NCBI GenBank assembly: GCA_019114365.1
Contig: DXFQ01000014.1
Span: 1 to 42,254, forward strand
DNA length: 42,254 nt
Direction: 5' to 3'
DNA from: Candidatus Parakkermansia intestinigallinarum
Lineage (GTDB): Bacteria; Verrucomicrobiota; Verrucomicrobiia; Verrucomicrobiales; Akkermansiaceae
Shown piece after piece: positions 1-7,868 of the stretch (position 1 is its first letter; each line of letters opens with the position of its first letter). A program made the position numbers and the translations under genes. A model generated the notes under the pieces. That model saw only the letters and a list, made by a program, of their open reading frames with translations, made no database searches and had not been told where the DNA came from.

Positions 1-365
1 TCTTCTCCTCTCATATACAAGGGTATGTAATAATTATGGTGACTTTTCATTTGAAGCAACCATAAAAATGCCATTGCGGCGTTTCTCTCCCGAGAGCTTC
101 TTCGGTGCGTTTTATTTTGACGCAATGCGGATTGTGTCATCGGGAGCGGCAAAACGCATCTTGAGTCTTGCCTTCGCTGCGGAAACTTGGTAGATAGGAA
201 GAGCGTCGACTTGGCCGTCCGCTGCGACCTGCGCTGCGTCGCTGCTTCCCCGCCCGTCGGCTCGCTCCTCGGCCGGGTTCGCACGACGACGAAGCCGGGC
301 TCTGCTGCACGACGAGGCTCTGCCCGAGCCCGCGACGTTCAACCCATACCCGAATCTTCACACGC
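1..365. other. Leading intergenic stretch with no gene seen
   Basis: The first ~110 bases are AT-rich and the rest is GC-rich with only short, unconvincing open frames. I see no tRNA, no terminator hairpin and no clean -35/-10 pair for the ankyrin gene that follows. A TTGACG box occurs near 114 but has no good -10 partner at 17 nt. The upstream neighbour lies outside the window, so this may hold part of a longer regulatory region. Confidence 0.4.
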
Positions 366-1661
366 ATGAAAGCCACGACCCTCATTGCTCTCCCCCTCAT
401 CGGGCTCGCTCTCGGCACTGCCGTCGGCGTCTGCCGGGCGGAAGATCCTTCGCCGAATGCCGCGCAGACCTCCAGCCCTGACTTGTCCCTCGACCTGGCT
501 CTTCTGAACGCCGTCGAGAGAGGCGACGTGCAGGCCATTCGCCGACTGCTTGCGGATGGCGCCGACGTCAACGTGAAGGATGTGAACGGAAAGACCCCGC
601 TGTACCTGGCTGCCGATCAAGGTCACACGGACGCGGCGCTCCTGCTGCTGGATGCGGGGGCTGACGTCAACGCGAAGGATAAGTACGGATGGACTCCGCT
701 GTACGGGGCTGCTTGGAATGGTTACGCGGACGCGGTGCGCCTGCTGCTGGAGGCGGGAGTCGACGTCAACGCGCAGAATGAGCACGGCGAGACCCCGCTG
801 TACGGAGCTGCTTGGAATGGTCACACGGATGCGGTGCGCCTGCTGCTGGAGGCGGGCTCCGATGTTGACGCGAAGGAAAAGCACGGCTGTACCCCGCTGT
901 ACGCGGCTGCCTGGAATGGTTACGCGGACGCGGTGCGCCTGCTGCTGGCAGCGGGGGCTGACGTCAACGCGAAGATGCAGTACGGCTCGACCCCGCTGCA
1001 CGGGGCTGCCTATGAGGGGCACGCGGACGTGGTGCTCGAGCTGTCGGCGGCTGGGGCAGAGGTCAACGCGAAGAATGAGTACGGCGAGACCCCGCTGCAC
1101 GAGGCTGCCGATTGGGGTCACACGGACGTGGTGCGCCTGCTGCTGGAGGCAGGAGCCGACGCCAACGCGAAGGATGAGAACGGATGGACTCCGCTGTACG
1201 TGGCTGCTTGGGATGGTCACACGGATGCAGTGCGCCTGCTGCTGGCAGCGGGAGCCGACCTGAGGGCTGCTCTGAGCAACGGACGGAGTGAATTACACTT
1301 CGCCGTTTCCGCCGGCTTGACGGAGAGAGTTCGCGAATTGCTGGCGGCGGGTGCAGAGGTCAACGCGAAGGATCAATGGGGCAACACTCCGCTGCTCATG
1401 GCTGCCCGGTTTGGCCGCGCGGACGCGGTGCGCCTTCTGCTGGCGGCCGGTGCTGACGTCAACGCGAAGGAGCAGAACGGCAGATCCCCGCTGTTCGAGG
1501 CTGCCGAGGGGGGGCACACGGATGCCGCCGGCCTGCTGCTGGAGGCGGGAGCGGACGCCAACGCAAAGTCTGAGTACGGCATGACCCCACTGCGCGCGGC
1601 TGCCGAGCAGAGGTACACGGACGTCGTCGAGCTTCTGCGGGCGCACGGTACCGAGGAGTGA
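366..1661 (+). CDS. Secreted ankyrin-repeat protein
   Basis: A 431-residue protein with an N-terminal signal peptide (hydrophobic residues 5-20, likely cleavage after CRA at about 25), so it is probably exported to the periplasm or beyond. Residues 42-431 form about twelve consecutive 33-residue ankyrin repeats with the classic TPLYxAAxxGHxDAVRLLL pattern; the first and last act as caps and repeat 9 (SELHFAV...) is the most diverged. Ankyrin stacks bind proteins, and none of the repeats carries an added catalytic domain, so the role is most likely binding. The internal repeats are very alike at DNA level (99-bp period), which suggests expansion by unequal recombination. The gene stands alone, 113 bp before the UDP-glucose pyrophosphorylase gene. 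The partner is unknown; an exported ankyrin protein could act on host or envelope proteins, but this is inference. Confidence 0.9.
   Translation: MKATTLIALPLIGLALGTAVGVCRAEDPSPNAAQTSSPDLSLDLALLNAVERGDVQAIRRLLADGADVNVKDVNGKTPLYLAADQGHTDAALLLLDAGADVNAKDKYGWTPLYGAAWNGYADAVRLLLEAGVDVNAQNEHGETPLYGAAWNGHTDAVRLLLEAGSDVDAKEKHGCTPLYAAAWNGYADAVRLLLAAGADVNAKMQYGSTPLHGAAYEGHADVVLELSAAGAEVNAKNEYGETPLHEAADWGHTDVVRLLLEAGADANAKDENGWTPLYVAAWDGHTDAVRLLLAAGADLRAALSNGRSELHFAVSAGLTERVRELLAAGAEVNAKDQWGNTPLLMAARFGRADAVRLLLAAGADVNAKEQNGRSPLFEAAEGGHTDAAGLLLEAGADANAKSEYGMTPLRAAAEQRYTDVVELLRAHGTEE
590..1650 (+). repeat. Tandem 99-bp ankyrin-coding repeats
   Basis: About eleven in-frame 99-bp units encode the ankyrin repeats. 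Several adjacent units share long near-identical blocks, for example the stretch coding for AAWNGYADAVRLLL around 708-760 and 903-950. The frame is kept throughout, so copy-number change would lengthen or shorten the protein without breaking it. Confidence 0.85.
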
Positions 1662-1737
1662 GCCGGGCTGGAGGCGCACGCCGGAGTGCAAGGGGCAATT
1701 TTTGCAGCAGGAACTTGCGCTGTCGCTGCTTTGCGGG

Positions 1738-1766
1738 TTGAAGTCGTGTCGACAGTGTGGTAGTAT
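1738..1766 (+). promoter_or_regulatory. Promoter of the UDP-glucose pyrophosphorylase gene
   Basis: TTGAAG (1738-1743), 17-nt spacer, TAGTAT (1761-1766). The start codon at 1775 lies only 8 nt past the -10 box, so the transcript would have almost no leader. Confidence 0.5.
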
Positions 1767-1774
1767 AGGACGTC

Positions 1775-3109
1775 ATGAATGACTTTGACGTGATCGAACG
1801 CAAGATGGAGTCCGTCGGCCTTTCGCAGGCCGCGATCGGAGCCTTCCGCCACAGTGTCAACGTGCTCACTTCGCAGCAGTCGATGATGATTCCCGAGGCG
1901 GAGATTGCCCCGGCGGATGATGTGGCTGACTGGGAGTCTCTCACGGCGTCGACGCCCGAGGCTGATGCCGAGCTGCTGGGGCAGGCGGTGCTCATCAAGC
2001 TCAACGGCGGGCTCGGTACGGGCATGGGCTTGCAGAAGGCCAAGAGCCTGTTGGAGATTAAGCCCGGGGTGACTTTCCTCGATCTGATTGTGCGCCAGGT
2101 GATGAGTTTGCGCCGCCGCGCGGGCTGCCCGGTCAGTTTGCTGCTGATGAATTCTTTTTCGACGAGTGCGGATACGATGGCGTATCTGAGCCGCTATGCG
2201 GACGAGGGCTTTGCCGATCCGCAGCAGGTGGAGATGATTCAGAACCGCGTGCCCAAGCTCTGCGTCGATACGCTTGAGCCGGTCAGCTTTCCCGCGCACC
2301 CCGAGTTGGAGTGGTGCCCGCCCGGCCACGGCGATCTCTATCCCGCGCTGCTGGGCTCGGGCTGGCTCGATCGCTTGCTGGAGGCGGGGGTGAAGTATGC
2401 TTTTGTGTCGAACTCGGACAATCTGGGCGCACAGCTTGATACGCGTTTTTTGCGCTGGTTCGCCGAGAGCGGGGCTCCCTTTGTGATGGAGGTGACGCGC
2501 CGCACGGAGGCGGATAAGAAGGGCGGGCACCTCGCGATGCGCCGCAGCGACGGCCAGCCGCTGCTGCGCGAGGTGGCGCAGTGCCCCGAGGAGGATCTCG
2601 CCGCTTTCCAAGATATCAACAAGCATCGCTATTTCAACACGAACAATCTCTGGGTGCGCCTCGATGCGCTGCGCGATTTCCTGAAGGCGAACGGCGGGGT
2701 GGTGCCGCTGCCGGTGATTCGCAATGTCAAGACGGTGGATCCGCGCGATGCGTCGACGCAGAAGGTGTATCAGCTGGAGACGGCGATGGGGGCGGCGATT
2801 CAGTGTTTCCCGGGGGCTCGCGCGGTTTGCGTGCCGCGTTCACGCTTCTTCCCGGTCAAGACTTGCTCGGATCTGCTGCTGCTGCGCTCAGATGCGGTGG
2901 TGATTCGCGAGGACGGCGGTATGGAGCTGGCGCCGGAGTGCGGGGGTGTGGCCCCGGTGGTGCTGCTCAATGCCAAGTTTTACAAGCTGGTTGATTCGCT
3001 CGACGGGCTCGGCGTGCCTTCGCTCAAGCATGCCCGCCGTCTCGTGGTCAACGGGCCGCATCACTTCGCCGACGGGGAGCCGATTTGCGGTGAGGTGGTG
3101 ATTGACTGA
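1775..3109 (+). CDS. UTP--glucose-1-phosphate uridylyltransferase, UDPGP family
   Basis: This 444-residue enzyme belongs to the eukaryotic-type UDPGP family, which makes UDP-glucose from UTP and glucose-1-phosphate in the cytosol; it is unrelated in fold detail to the short bacterial GalU. The nucleotide-binding signature KLNGGLGTGMG sits near residues 72-82, and family blocks such as LLLMNSFSTSADT, HGDLYPALLGSG and FVSNSDNLGA follow in the expected order. The length is close to the family norm. The ATG at 1775 matches the usual short N-terminus before the first helix. UDP-glucose feeds envelope polysaccharide and glycogen synthesis, and a UDP-glucose 4-epimerase is encoded elsewhere in the window (34973-35962). 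Some relatives prefer UDP-N-acetylhexosamines, so the substrate is likely but not certain. Confidence 0.92.
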   Translation: MNDFDVIERKMESVGLSQAAIGAFRHSVNVLTSQQSMMIPEAEIAPADDVADWESLTASTPEADAELLGQAVLIKLNGGLGTGMGLQKAKSLLEIKPGVTFLDLIVRQVMSLRRRAGCPVSLLLMNSFSTSADTMAYLSRYADEGFADPQQVEMIQNRVPKLCVDTLEPVSFPAHPELEWCPPGHGDLYPALLGSGWLDRLLEAGVKYAFVSNSDNLGAQLDTRFLRWFAESGAPFVMEVTRRTEADKKGGHLAMRRSDGQPLLREVAQCPEEDLAAFQDINKHRYFNTNNLWVRLDALRDFLKANGGVVPLPVIRNVKTVDPRDASTQKVYQLETAMGAAIQCFPGARAVCVPRSRFFPVKTCSDLLLLRSDAVVIREDGGMELAPECGGVAPVVLLNAKFYKLVDSLDGLGVPSLKHARRLVVNGPHHFADGEPICGEVVID

Positions 3110-3121
3110 GGTGTTTTTTAC

Positions 3122-3155
3122 GCCGCGTCGGCGCTGTCTTTGCCGCCGGCGCGGC
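3122..3155 (+). other. Stable GC hairpin between two genes
   Basis: A 12-bp stem (3122-3133 with 3144-3155, one G-T pair) and a 10-nt loop fill most of the 58-bp gap between the UDPGP gene and the release-factor homologue. No U-tract follows it; the T-run lies before it. It is therefore not a typical terminator and may be an mRNA stability or translation element. Confidence 0.4.
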
Positions 3156-3167
3156 TGATGTCCGCCT

Positions 3168-3548
3168 ATGCCGGTGACGCCGAAGAAGCTTCAGGAGCTC
3201 GCCGAGCGCATGCGTGCGCTCGGCGTCCGCGAGGCTGACTTGCGCGAGTCTTTTGTGCGCGGGCACGGCCGGGGCGGGCAGAAGGTGAACAAGAGCAACA
3301 ACTGCGTCTGCCTCATCCACGAGGCGAGCGGGCTTGTCGTTAAGTGTCACTGCGAGCGGGAGCGCGAGGTGAACCGCTTTCTTGCGCGGCGCGCGCTCTG
3401 TGATGAGCTGGAGCACCGTCTCGGGCTCGGCCCGAGCCGCCGACAGCGCGAGCTCATGCGCTCGGCCGGGCACAAGGGGCGCACGGGCTCGCCGCACAGC
3501 CTCACGGTGGTGGAGCGCAAGAGCCGCGAGCCCCGCGCGGAGGAGTGA
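3168..3548 (+). CDS. Small GGQ peptide-chain release factor homologue
   Basis: A 126-residue protein made of a single RF-1 catalytic domain. The GGQ motif (residues 36-38, in GHGRGGQKVNKSNN) is the element that enters the peptidyl-transferase centre and hydrolyses peptidyl-tRNA. The codon-recognition domains of RF1/RF2 are missing, as in ArfB/YaeJ and mitochondrial C12orf65-type ribosome-rescue factors; the GHG-x-GGQ context resembles the C12orf65 branch. A basic tail (residues ~88-126, rich in R and K) is consistent with the rRNA-binding tail of rescue factors. It lies 58 bp after the UDPGP gene on the same strand, probably as a transcriptional follower rather than a functional partner. A role in freeing stalled ribosomes is inferred from the family. 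Confidence 0.85.
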   Translation: MPVTPKKLQELAERMRALGVREADLRESFVRGHGRGGQKVNKSNNCVCLIHEASGLVVKCHCEREREVNRFLARRALCDELEHRLGLGPSRRQRELMRSAGHKGRTGSPHSLTVVERKSREPRAEE

Positions 3549-3638
3549 GGGAGGGCACCGAGCTGAGGGCGTTGGTTGAGTGTGCGCTGAGGCAGAAGGG
3601 GCAGTCGAGGGGAGCTTCGCGTATTTGGAGAAGCGGGG

Positions 3639-4211
3639 TTACAACAGCCCCTGTCTCCGGATCTCCTTATATACAAAGGGGGAGTTGCGGAAAGTGTAGT
3701 CTAGGAGGTCTTTGTGCTTGCAATAGAGCATGAAATGATCGCAGCGCATCCTTTTGCAGTCCTCTCGGTTGAGTCCTAAGACATCGATTGTTTTCTGTGC
3801 GTTGGGCGGTGCATCCTCCGCCGGGTAGATTTCTCCCGTAAGAAAATCGATATAGAAGGTGTGGGGCTTGATGTCAAAGGGATCGAGAATCCCTTCGTGT
3901 TCACCCTTGGCTGAATTGCATGCGGGGCAACACAGGCGATAGTTCGACCACTCATAGGCCAGTTCCCGATGCTTGGATTTCGGCAGGAAATGGTCGACTG
4001 TCGCCGAACTCTGTACGCGCTCAATGTAGATGCAACGGTAAGCGCAGATGCCATGATAGGCGTCGTAAAGCTCGTTGAGGATTCTGGTCCAGTACGCAGG
4101 CAACTCGGAAGATCGCCATTCGCCGGTTTTTTTTGCCAGCCATTTCTTGCCGGGTTGGCGGACTTTTTTATCGAAGTCGTCGGGCTCGGGTTGTTCAGTG
4201 ACGGGAATCAT
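3639..4211 (-). CDS. ptuB: HNH endonuclease, PtuB-like (Septu defence)
   Basis: A 190-residue HNH nuclease, probably the DNA-cutting effector of a two-gene defence system. The finger is visible as CAYRC (residues 56-60), the catalytic pair D73-H74 in TVDHFLPKS, N90, and CPACNSAKG (95-103). This layout matches the PtuB/TIGR02646 type that partners an ABC ATPase in Septu and in retron Ec78-type systems. The first knuckle is C-x3-C rather than the usual C-x2-C. The ATG overlaps the stop of the ATPase gene by 4 nt (ATGA), so the two are translationally coupled. By eye, GC is lower than in flanking genes, a sign of transfer. No reverse transcriptase or retron RNA is nearby, so a stand-alone Septu-like system fits better than a retron. 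Confidence 0.8.
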   Translation of the reverse strand: MIPVTEQPEPDDFDKKVRQPGKKWLAKKTGEWRSSELPAYWTRILNELYDAYHGICAYRCIYIERVQSSATVDHFLPKSKHRELAYEWSNYRLCCPACNSAKGEHEGILDPFDIKPHTFYIDFLTGEIYPAEDAPPNAQKTIDVLGLNREDCKRMRCDHFMLYCKHKDLLDYTFRNSPFVYKEIRRQGLL

Positions 4212-5497
4212 GACAGCAGCCCTTTCTTGGTCGCCAGATAACGCCAGCGGTAGAGGAATGTGTCTTGCGGATCAAGCTTGCTGAGCAATTTCTGATGGAT
4301 GGCCTCAAACGCCTTGGGATTCGGTGTCTTCTCTCTCAGAAGCTTGGAGGCCTCGTCGATGAGCTGCTCCACCTTGGGAGGACGCGTGGACGTCATGTCA
4401 AAGGCAGGCCCCGTGAGCCAGCCCTCTGCGTCCCCGAATTTCTCCATCGGACGACGGGTGAGACAAACCTCTCGATTCACAAGATCGAGGTCAAACCATG
4501 CGTCGCGGCTTTCATCGAAAATATCCTGCATCGCCACCATGACCATAGGTGAGTGCGTCGTCATAATTACTTGTGCAGCAGTATTCCCTTTGCCTCGAAT
4601 CCGCTTGATTGTATTCAAAAGCGAGGTGACGATTTGCCGTTGCCACTGCGGGTGGAGGTGGGATTCAATCTCGTCAACGAGGAAGGTGACGCTGTCCGTG
4701 GGGGACTGGTGGAGGATTTTTTCGGAGGTGGTTTTGTGCTCTTGCCAGGCCCAGACCAAGCAGTAGGAGAGAGCAATCATGCGCTTCATGGCCGATGACA
4801 AATGAACGATCGGCACTTCGGCGCCGTAGGGCATGATGACGGTGGGCATGTCTCTCGCGTCACCCAGATCGATGCGGGTGAGCCGACCGGGTTTCATGAC
4901 TTCACCGCGTGGAGAAATCGTCTCAAGAACGATCCGAAGCAGTTCCCAAGCTTCTCCTCCTTCCTTCTGCCAGCTGGCCCAATCTCTGATAATACCGTTG
5001 CAGAGCCATCGACCGTCGTCAGGGGAGCTTGTCATACCGTTCCACACCTCTTGGGAACTGAAAACGTAGGCCGGCGGTCTTTCCGTTGTTTCGTCTCTCT
5101 CCTTCCAGTAGTTGCGCGCCGGATCCCATACGGCAAAACTGCCGTCAACCATAGCGTAAAGCACGAGCCCGGGATTCAGCGGGCGCCCTTTGGGACTGAT
5201 CCACTCTTGGGCGTAGACGTCAAAGGTCGATGTGCAGGATAAGTCTTTCTTGGTCTTGCCGTCAACGATGTAGCTGATGCTTGCTCCGTCAGGTTGACCG
5301 GGCAGAGCTTTGTTGCCGGATAAAATCCTTTTGTTAATCTGGGCCGGCCATTTCCGGGTCATAGCCCACCAAACACAATCCAGAATGAAGCTTTTACCTA
5401 AGCCGTTGTCGCCGGTGATCACATTGAGTCGATCGGCAAAGTTTACGCAGAGTTCCGAGGCCGGTCCGACCTTGTTGAGTTCGAGCTGCTTAATCAT
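4208..5497 (-). CDS. ptuA: ABC-type ATPase, PtuA-like (Septu defence)
   Basis: A 429-residue ATPase of the ABC/SMC-like class found in defence systems. Walker A is GDNGLGKS (29-36), right after the N-terminal strand typical of these ATPases. An ABC signature-like LSSAMKR (233-239), Walker B VTFLVDE (270-276), the following HLHPQWQ (280-286) and the H-loop TTHSP (313-317) are all present, so the enzyme looks intact. The insert between Walker A and the signature is short, without the long coiled coil of RecN or SMC. It is the first gene of a pair with the HNH nuclease. In Septu the ATPase complex holds or controls the nuclease until infection; that role is carried over from the family. Composition and the isolated setting between housekeeping genes suggest horizontal acquisition. 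Confidence 0.82.
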   Translation of the reverse strand: MIKQLELNKVGPASELCVNFADRLNVITGDNGLGKSFILDCVWWAMTRKWPAQINKRILSGNKALPGQPDGASISYIVDGKTKKDLSCTSTFDVYAQEWISPKGRPLNPGLVLYAMVDGSFAVWDPARNYWKERDETTERPPAYVFSSQEVWNGMTSSPDDGRWLCNGIIRDWASWQKEGGEAWELLRIVLETISPRGEVMKPGRLTRIDLGDARDMPTVIMPYGAEVPIVHLSSAMKRMIALSYCLVWAWQEHKTTSEKILHQSPTDSVTFLVDEIESHLHPQWQRQIVTSLLNTIKRIRGKGNTAAQVIMTTHSPMVMVAMQDIFDESRDAWFDLDLVNREVCLTRRPMEKFGDAEGWLTGPAFDMTSTRPPKVEQLIDEASKLLREKTPNPKAFEAIHQKLLSKLDPQDTFLYRWRYLATKKGLLS

Positions 5498-5517
5498 GAG
5501 GATAAGACACCGTGGTC

Positions 5518-5546
5518 AGTGTATGCAAGGATGGTGGAGAGGTCAA
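5518..5546 (-). promoter_or_regulatory. Promoter of the Septu-like pair
   Basis: On the minus strand TTGACC (5541-5546), 17-nt spacer, TACACT (5518-5523). The ATG at 5497 lies 20 nt downstream of the -10 box and no strong Shine-Dalgarno sequence is seen. The pair thus appears to be expressed by the housekeeping sigma factor, separately from the oxidase gene upstream. Confidence 0.5.
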
Positions 5547-5595
5547 GCTTTTAAATGTGAAATGGAAGGTGACCGCGTGTGGTTCTTGTTGGTTT

Positions 5596-7002
5596 TCAGA
5601 GCCCCATTTTGCCGGGGTTGAGGATGCCCTTGGGGTCGAGGGCGGCTTTGAGGCTGCGGTGCAGGTCGAGAGCGACGTCGCCGACGGCGGCGGGGAACCA
5701 GGGGGCTTTGGCAAGGCCGATGCCGTGCTCGCCCGTGATGCGCCCTCCTGCGGCGAGTACCCAGGCGAAGAGGCGCTCGACGAGGCGGTCGGCGGGGGGC
5801 CGCAGGTCGCGTCCTTGGTCGTCTTTGGGCACCATGATGTTGGTGTGGATGTTGCCGTCGCCGGCGTGCCCGAAGCAGGCGATGTTGATGCCGGTTTCGC
5901 GCTGCATGGATTCGCAGAAGGTGACGAGGTCGACGAGGCGCGAGCGCGGGATGACGATGTCTTCGTTGAGTTTGGTGAGTCCGGTGGCTTTGAGGCTGTA
6001 GGAGAATTCGCGCCGCAGTTGCCAGATGGCTTCGACGTCTTCGGGGCTTGTGGCGCGGAGAATGGCGCCGGAGCCGGTGCGCGTGAGGACGTCGGCGATG
6101 GCGTCGAGCTCGGTGGCGACGGCGTCGGCCTGCCCGTCGATTTCAATGATGATGTGTCCGTTGGCGTCGGCGGGCAGGGCGGAGGGGCCGAGGTAGGCGC
6201 GTGCGGCGGAGAGGGTGTAGGCGTCGGTGATTTCCATGGCACTGGGCAGGTGCCCGGCTTGGAGGACGTTCTGCACGGCTTCGGCGGCCTGCGCGAAGTG
6301 CGGGAAGCTGGCGCTGAGGGCGGCGCGGGCAGGCGGCGCCGGGATGATGCGCAGGGTGGCCTGCGTGACGATGCCGAGCATGCCTTCCGAGCCGCAGAAG
6401 AGGCTGACGAGGTCGAAGCCTTGTTTGTTTTTGTGGGTGAGGCCGCCGCAGTTGCAGATGCGGCCGTCGGGCAGGACGACTTCGAGGCCGAGGACGTAGG
6501 CGCGGGTGACGCCGTATTTGAGGCAGCGCGGGCCGCCGGCGTTGGTGGCGATGTTGCCGCCGATGCTGGATTCTTTGCGCGAGGCGGGGTCGGGCGGGTA
6601 AAACCAGCCGAGCTTGGCGCAGGCGTCCTGTAGTTCGGCGGTCAGCACGCCGGCTTCGACGATGGCGAGGCCGTCTTCGGGGCGGATGGCGATGATGCGC
6701 CGCATGGGTGCGACGGAGATGACGAGGCCGCCGCGAACGGGGACGCAGCCGCCGACGTAGCCGACGCCCGCTCCGCGCGGGGTGACGGCGATGCCGCGTT
6801 CGTTGGCGAAGTGCAGCGCGCAGCTGACTTCGGCGCTGCTTTCGGCGAGCAGGACGGCTTCGGGCAGGGCGACGGCGTGCCATTTGTCGCCGGCGTGCGC
6901 GCGGCGGGTGGCGTCGTCGTCGCGCAGGTGGTCGGCGGGCAGCCCTTCGGCTTCAAAGCGGCGGCGCAGGTCGGGCAGCCAAGCGGGGGCAGGGGTGTTC
7001 AT
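5596..7002 (-). CDS. FAD-linked oxidase, GlcD family
   Basis: A 468-residue flavoprotein related to glycolate oxidase subunit GlcD and D-lactate dehydrogenases, which oxidise 2-hydroxy acids. The N-terminal half is the PCMH FAD-binding domain, with TPRGAGVGYVGG (the FAD pyrophosphate loop) and SSIGGNIATNAGGPRCLKYG as clear landmarks. The C-terminal half carries the FAD-oxidase C domain motifs CFGHAGDGNIHTNI and GEHGIGLAK. Length is normal for the family. No GlcE or GlcF partner is present, so it is a single-chain enzyme. It starts 24 bp after the ABC permease and is probably the last gene of that operon, which hints that the imported compound is linked to its substrate. Which hydroxy acid it uses cannot be read from the sequence. 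Confidence 0.9.
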   Translation of the reverse strand: MNTPAPAWLPDLRRRFEAEGLPADHLRDDDATRRAHAGDKWHAVALPEAVLLAESSAEVSCALHFANERGIAVTPRGAGVGYVGGCVPVRGGLVISVAPMRRIIAIRPEDGLAIVEAGVLTAELQDACAKLGWFYPPDPASRKESSIGGNIATNAGGPRCLKYGVTRAYVLGLEVVLPDGRICNCGGLTHKNKQGFDLVSLFCGSEGMLGIVTQATLRIIPAPPARAALSASFPHFAQAAEAVQNVLQAGHLPSAMEITDAYTLSAARAYLGPSALPADANGHIIIEIDGQADAVATELDAIADVLTRTGSGAILRATSPEDVEAIWQLRREFSYSLKATGLTKLNEDIVIPRSRLVDLVTFCESMQRETGINIACFGHAGDGNIHTNIMVPKDDQGRDLRPPADRLVERLFAWVLAAGGRITGEHGIGLAKAPWFPAAVGDVALDLHRSLKAALDPKGILNPGKMGL

Positions 7003-7026
7003 GGGGGGATGCTGGGAATGCGGAGA

Positions 7027-7818
7027 TCAGTCGCGGCCGGTGCCCCAGCGGCGGTGCAGGAAGCGCTCGACGGGCGAGAAGAGCAGTTTGTCTGCCAGCA
7101 GCCCGACGAGGATGATGATGAACATCACGCCGATGACTTGGTCCATGCGCTGGAGCTCGCGGCCGTAGTGCAGGTGCTGGCCGATGCCGAAGCCCGAGAC
7201 GACGGAGACGTAGATTTCAGCGGCCATCAGCGAGCGCCAAGCAAAGGCCCAGCCTTGTTTCATGCCGCTGACGACGAAGGGCGCCGAGGCGGGCAGGGTG
7301 ACGAAGATGAGGGTGTGGAGGGGCGGCGAGCCCATGGTGCGGGCGGCGCGGGCGTAGATGGGCGGCACGTTGCGGATGCCGTTTTCGGTCGAGAGCAGCA
7401 CGCTCCACATGGTGCCCATGATGACGACGAAGAGCAGGGCCGATTCCGTCTGCCCGAACCAGATGCAGGCCAGCGGCACCCAGCAGACGCTCGGCAGGGC
7501 TTGGAAGCTCAGGGCGAGGTGGCCGAGGGTGTCCTGCACGCAGCGGAAGCGTGCGGCGAGCATGCCGAGCGGCACGCCGAGCACGAGGCCGATGAGGTAG
7601 CCGATGAGCAGGCGGCGCAGGGTGACGAGCATCGAGAGCGGCAGTTTGCCGTTGGCGGTGTTGTCCCAGAGGTAGTAGAAGACGCGGCTGGGCGGCGGCA
7701 TGACGTAGGGCGACCAGAGGGGCTCGTCGAGCCCGATGAAGGCAAGGTCGCCGGTGAGGGCTGCCCAGAGGAGGATGATGACGATGAAGAAGGAGACGGA
7801 GATGAGGACGCGTTGCAT
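7027..7818 (-). CDS. ABC transporter permease, nitrate/sulfonate/taurine type
   Basis: A 263-residue inner-membrane permease of the SsuC/TauC/NrtB class with about six transmembrane segments, the first at residues 5-23. The EAA loop that docks onto the ATPase is seen at about residues 155-185 (ARAARTMGSPPLHTLIFVTLP). The conserved SMKQGWAFAWRSLMAAE-like block follows, as in sulfonate and nitrate permeases. It sits 50 bp downstream of the ATPase gene and 24 bp upstream of the FAD oxidase. Substrate is not defined by the permease alone; nitrate, sulfonates, taurine and pyrimidine precursors are all handled by close relatives. Confidence 0.9.
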   Translation of the reverse strand: MQRVLISVSFFIVIILLWAALTGDLAFIGLDEPLWSPYVMPPPSRVFYYLWDNTANGKLPLSMLVTLRRLLIGYLIGLVLGVPLGMLAARFRCVQDTLGHLALSFQALPSVCWVPLACIWFGQTESALLFVVIMGTMWSVLLSTENGIRNVPPIYARAARTMGSPPLHTLIFVTLPASAPFVVSGMKQGWAFAWRSLMAAEIYVSVVSGFGIGQHLHYGRELQRMDQVIGVMFIIILVGLLADKLLFSPVERFLHRRWGTGRD

Positions 7819-7868
7819 GGCTGTCGGGTGCCGTTGGGTGTTCGCGGAGTCGGGCGGGGGCGGCGGGT

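Noticed and set aside
3639..5497. Interpretation of the ATPase/HNH pair as a retron effector
   Set aside because: Retron Ec78-type systems also need a reverse transcriptase and a msr-msd RNA; neither is found on either strand here.
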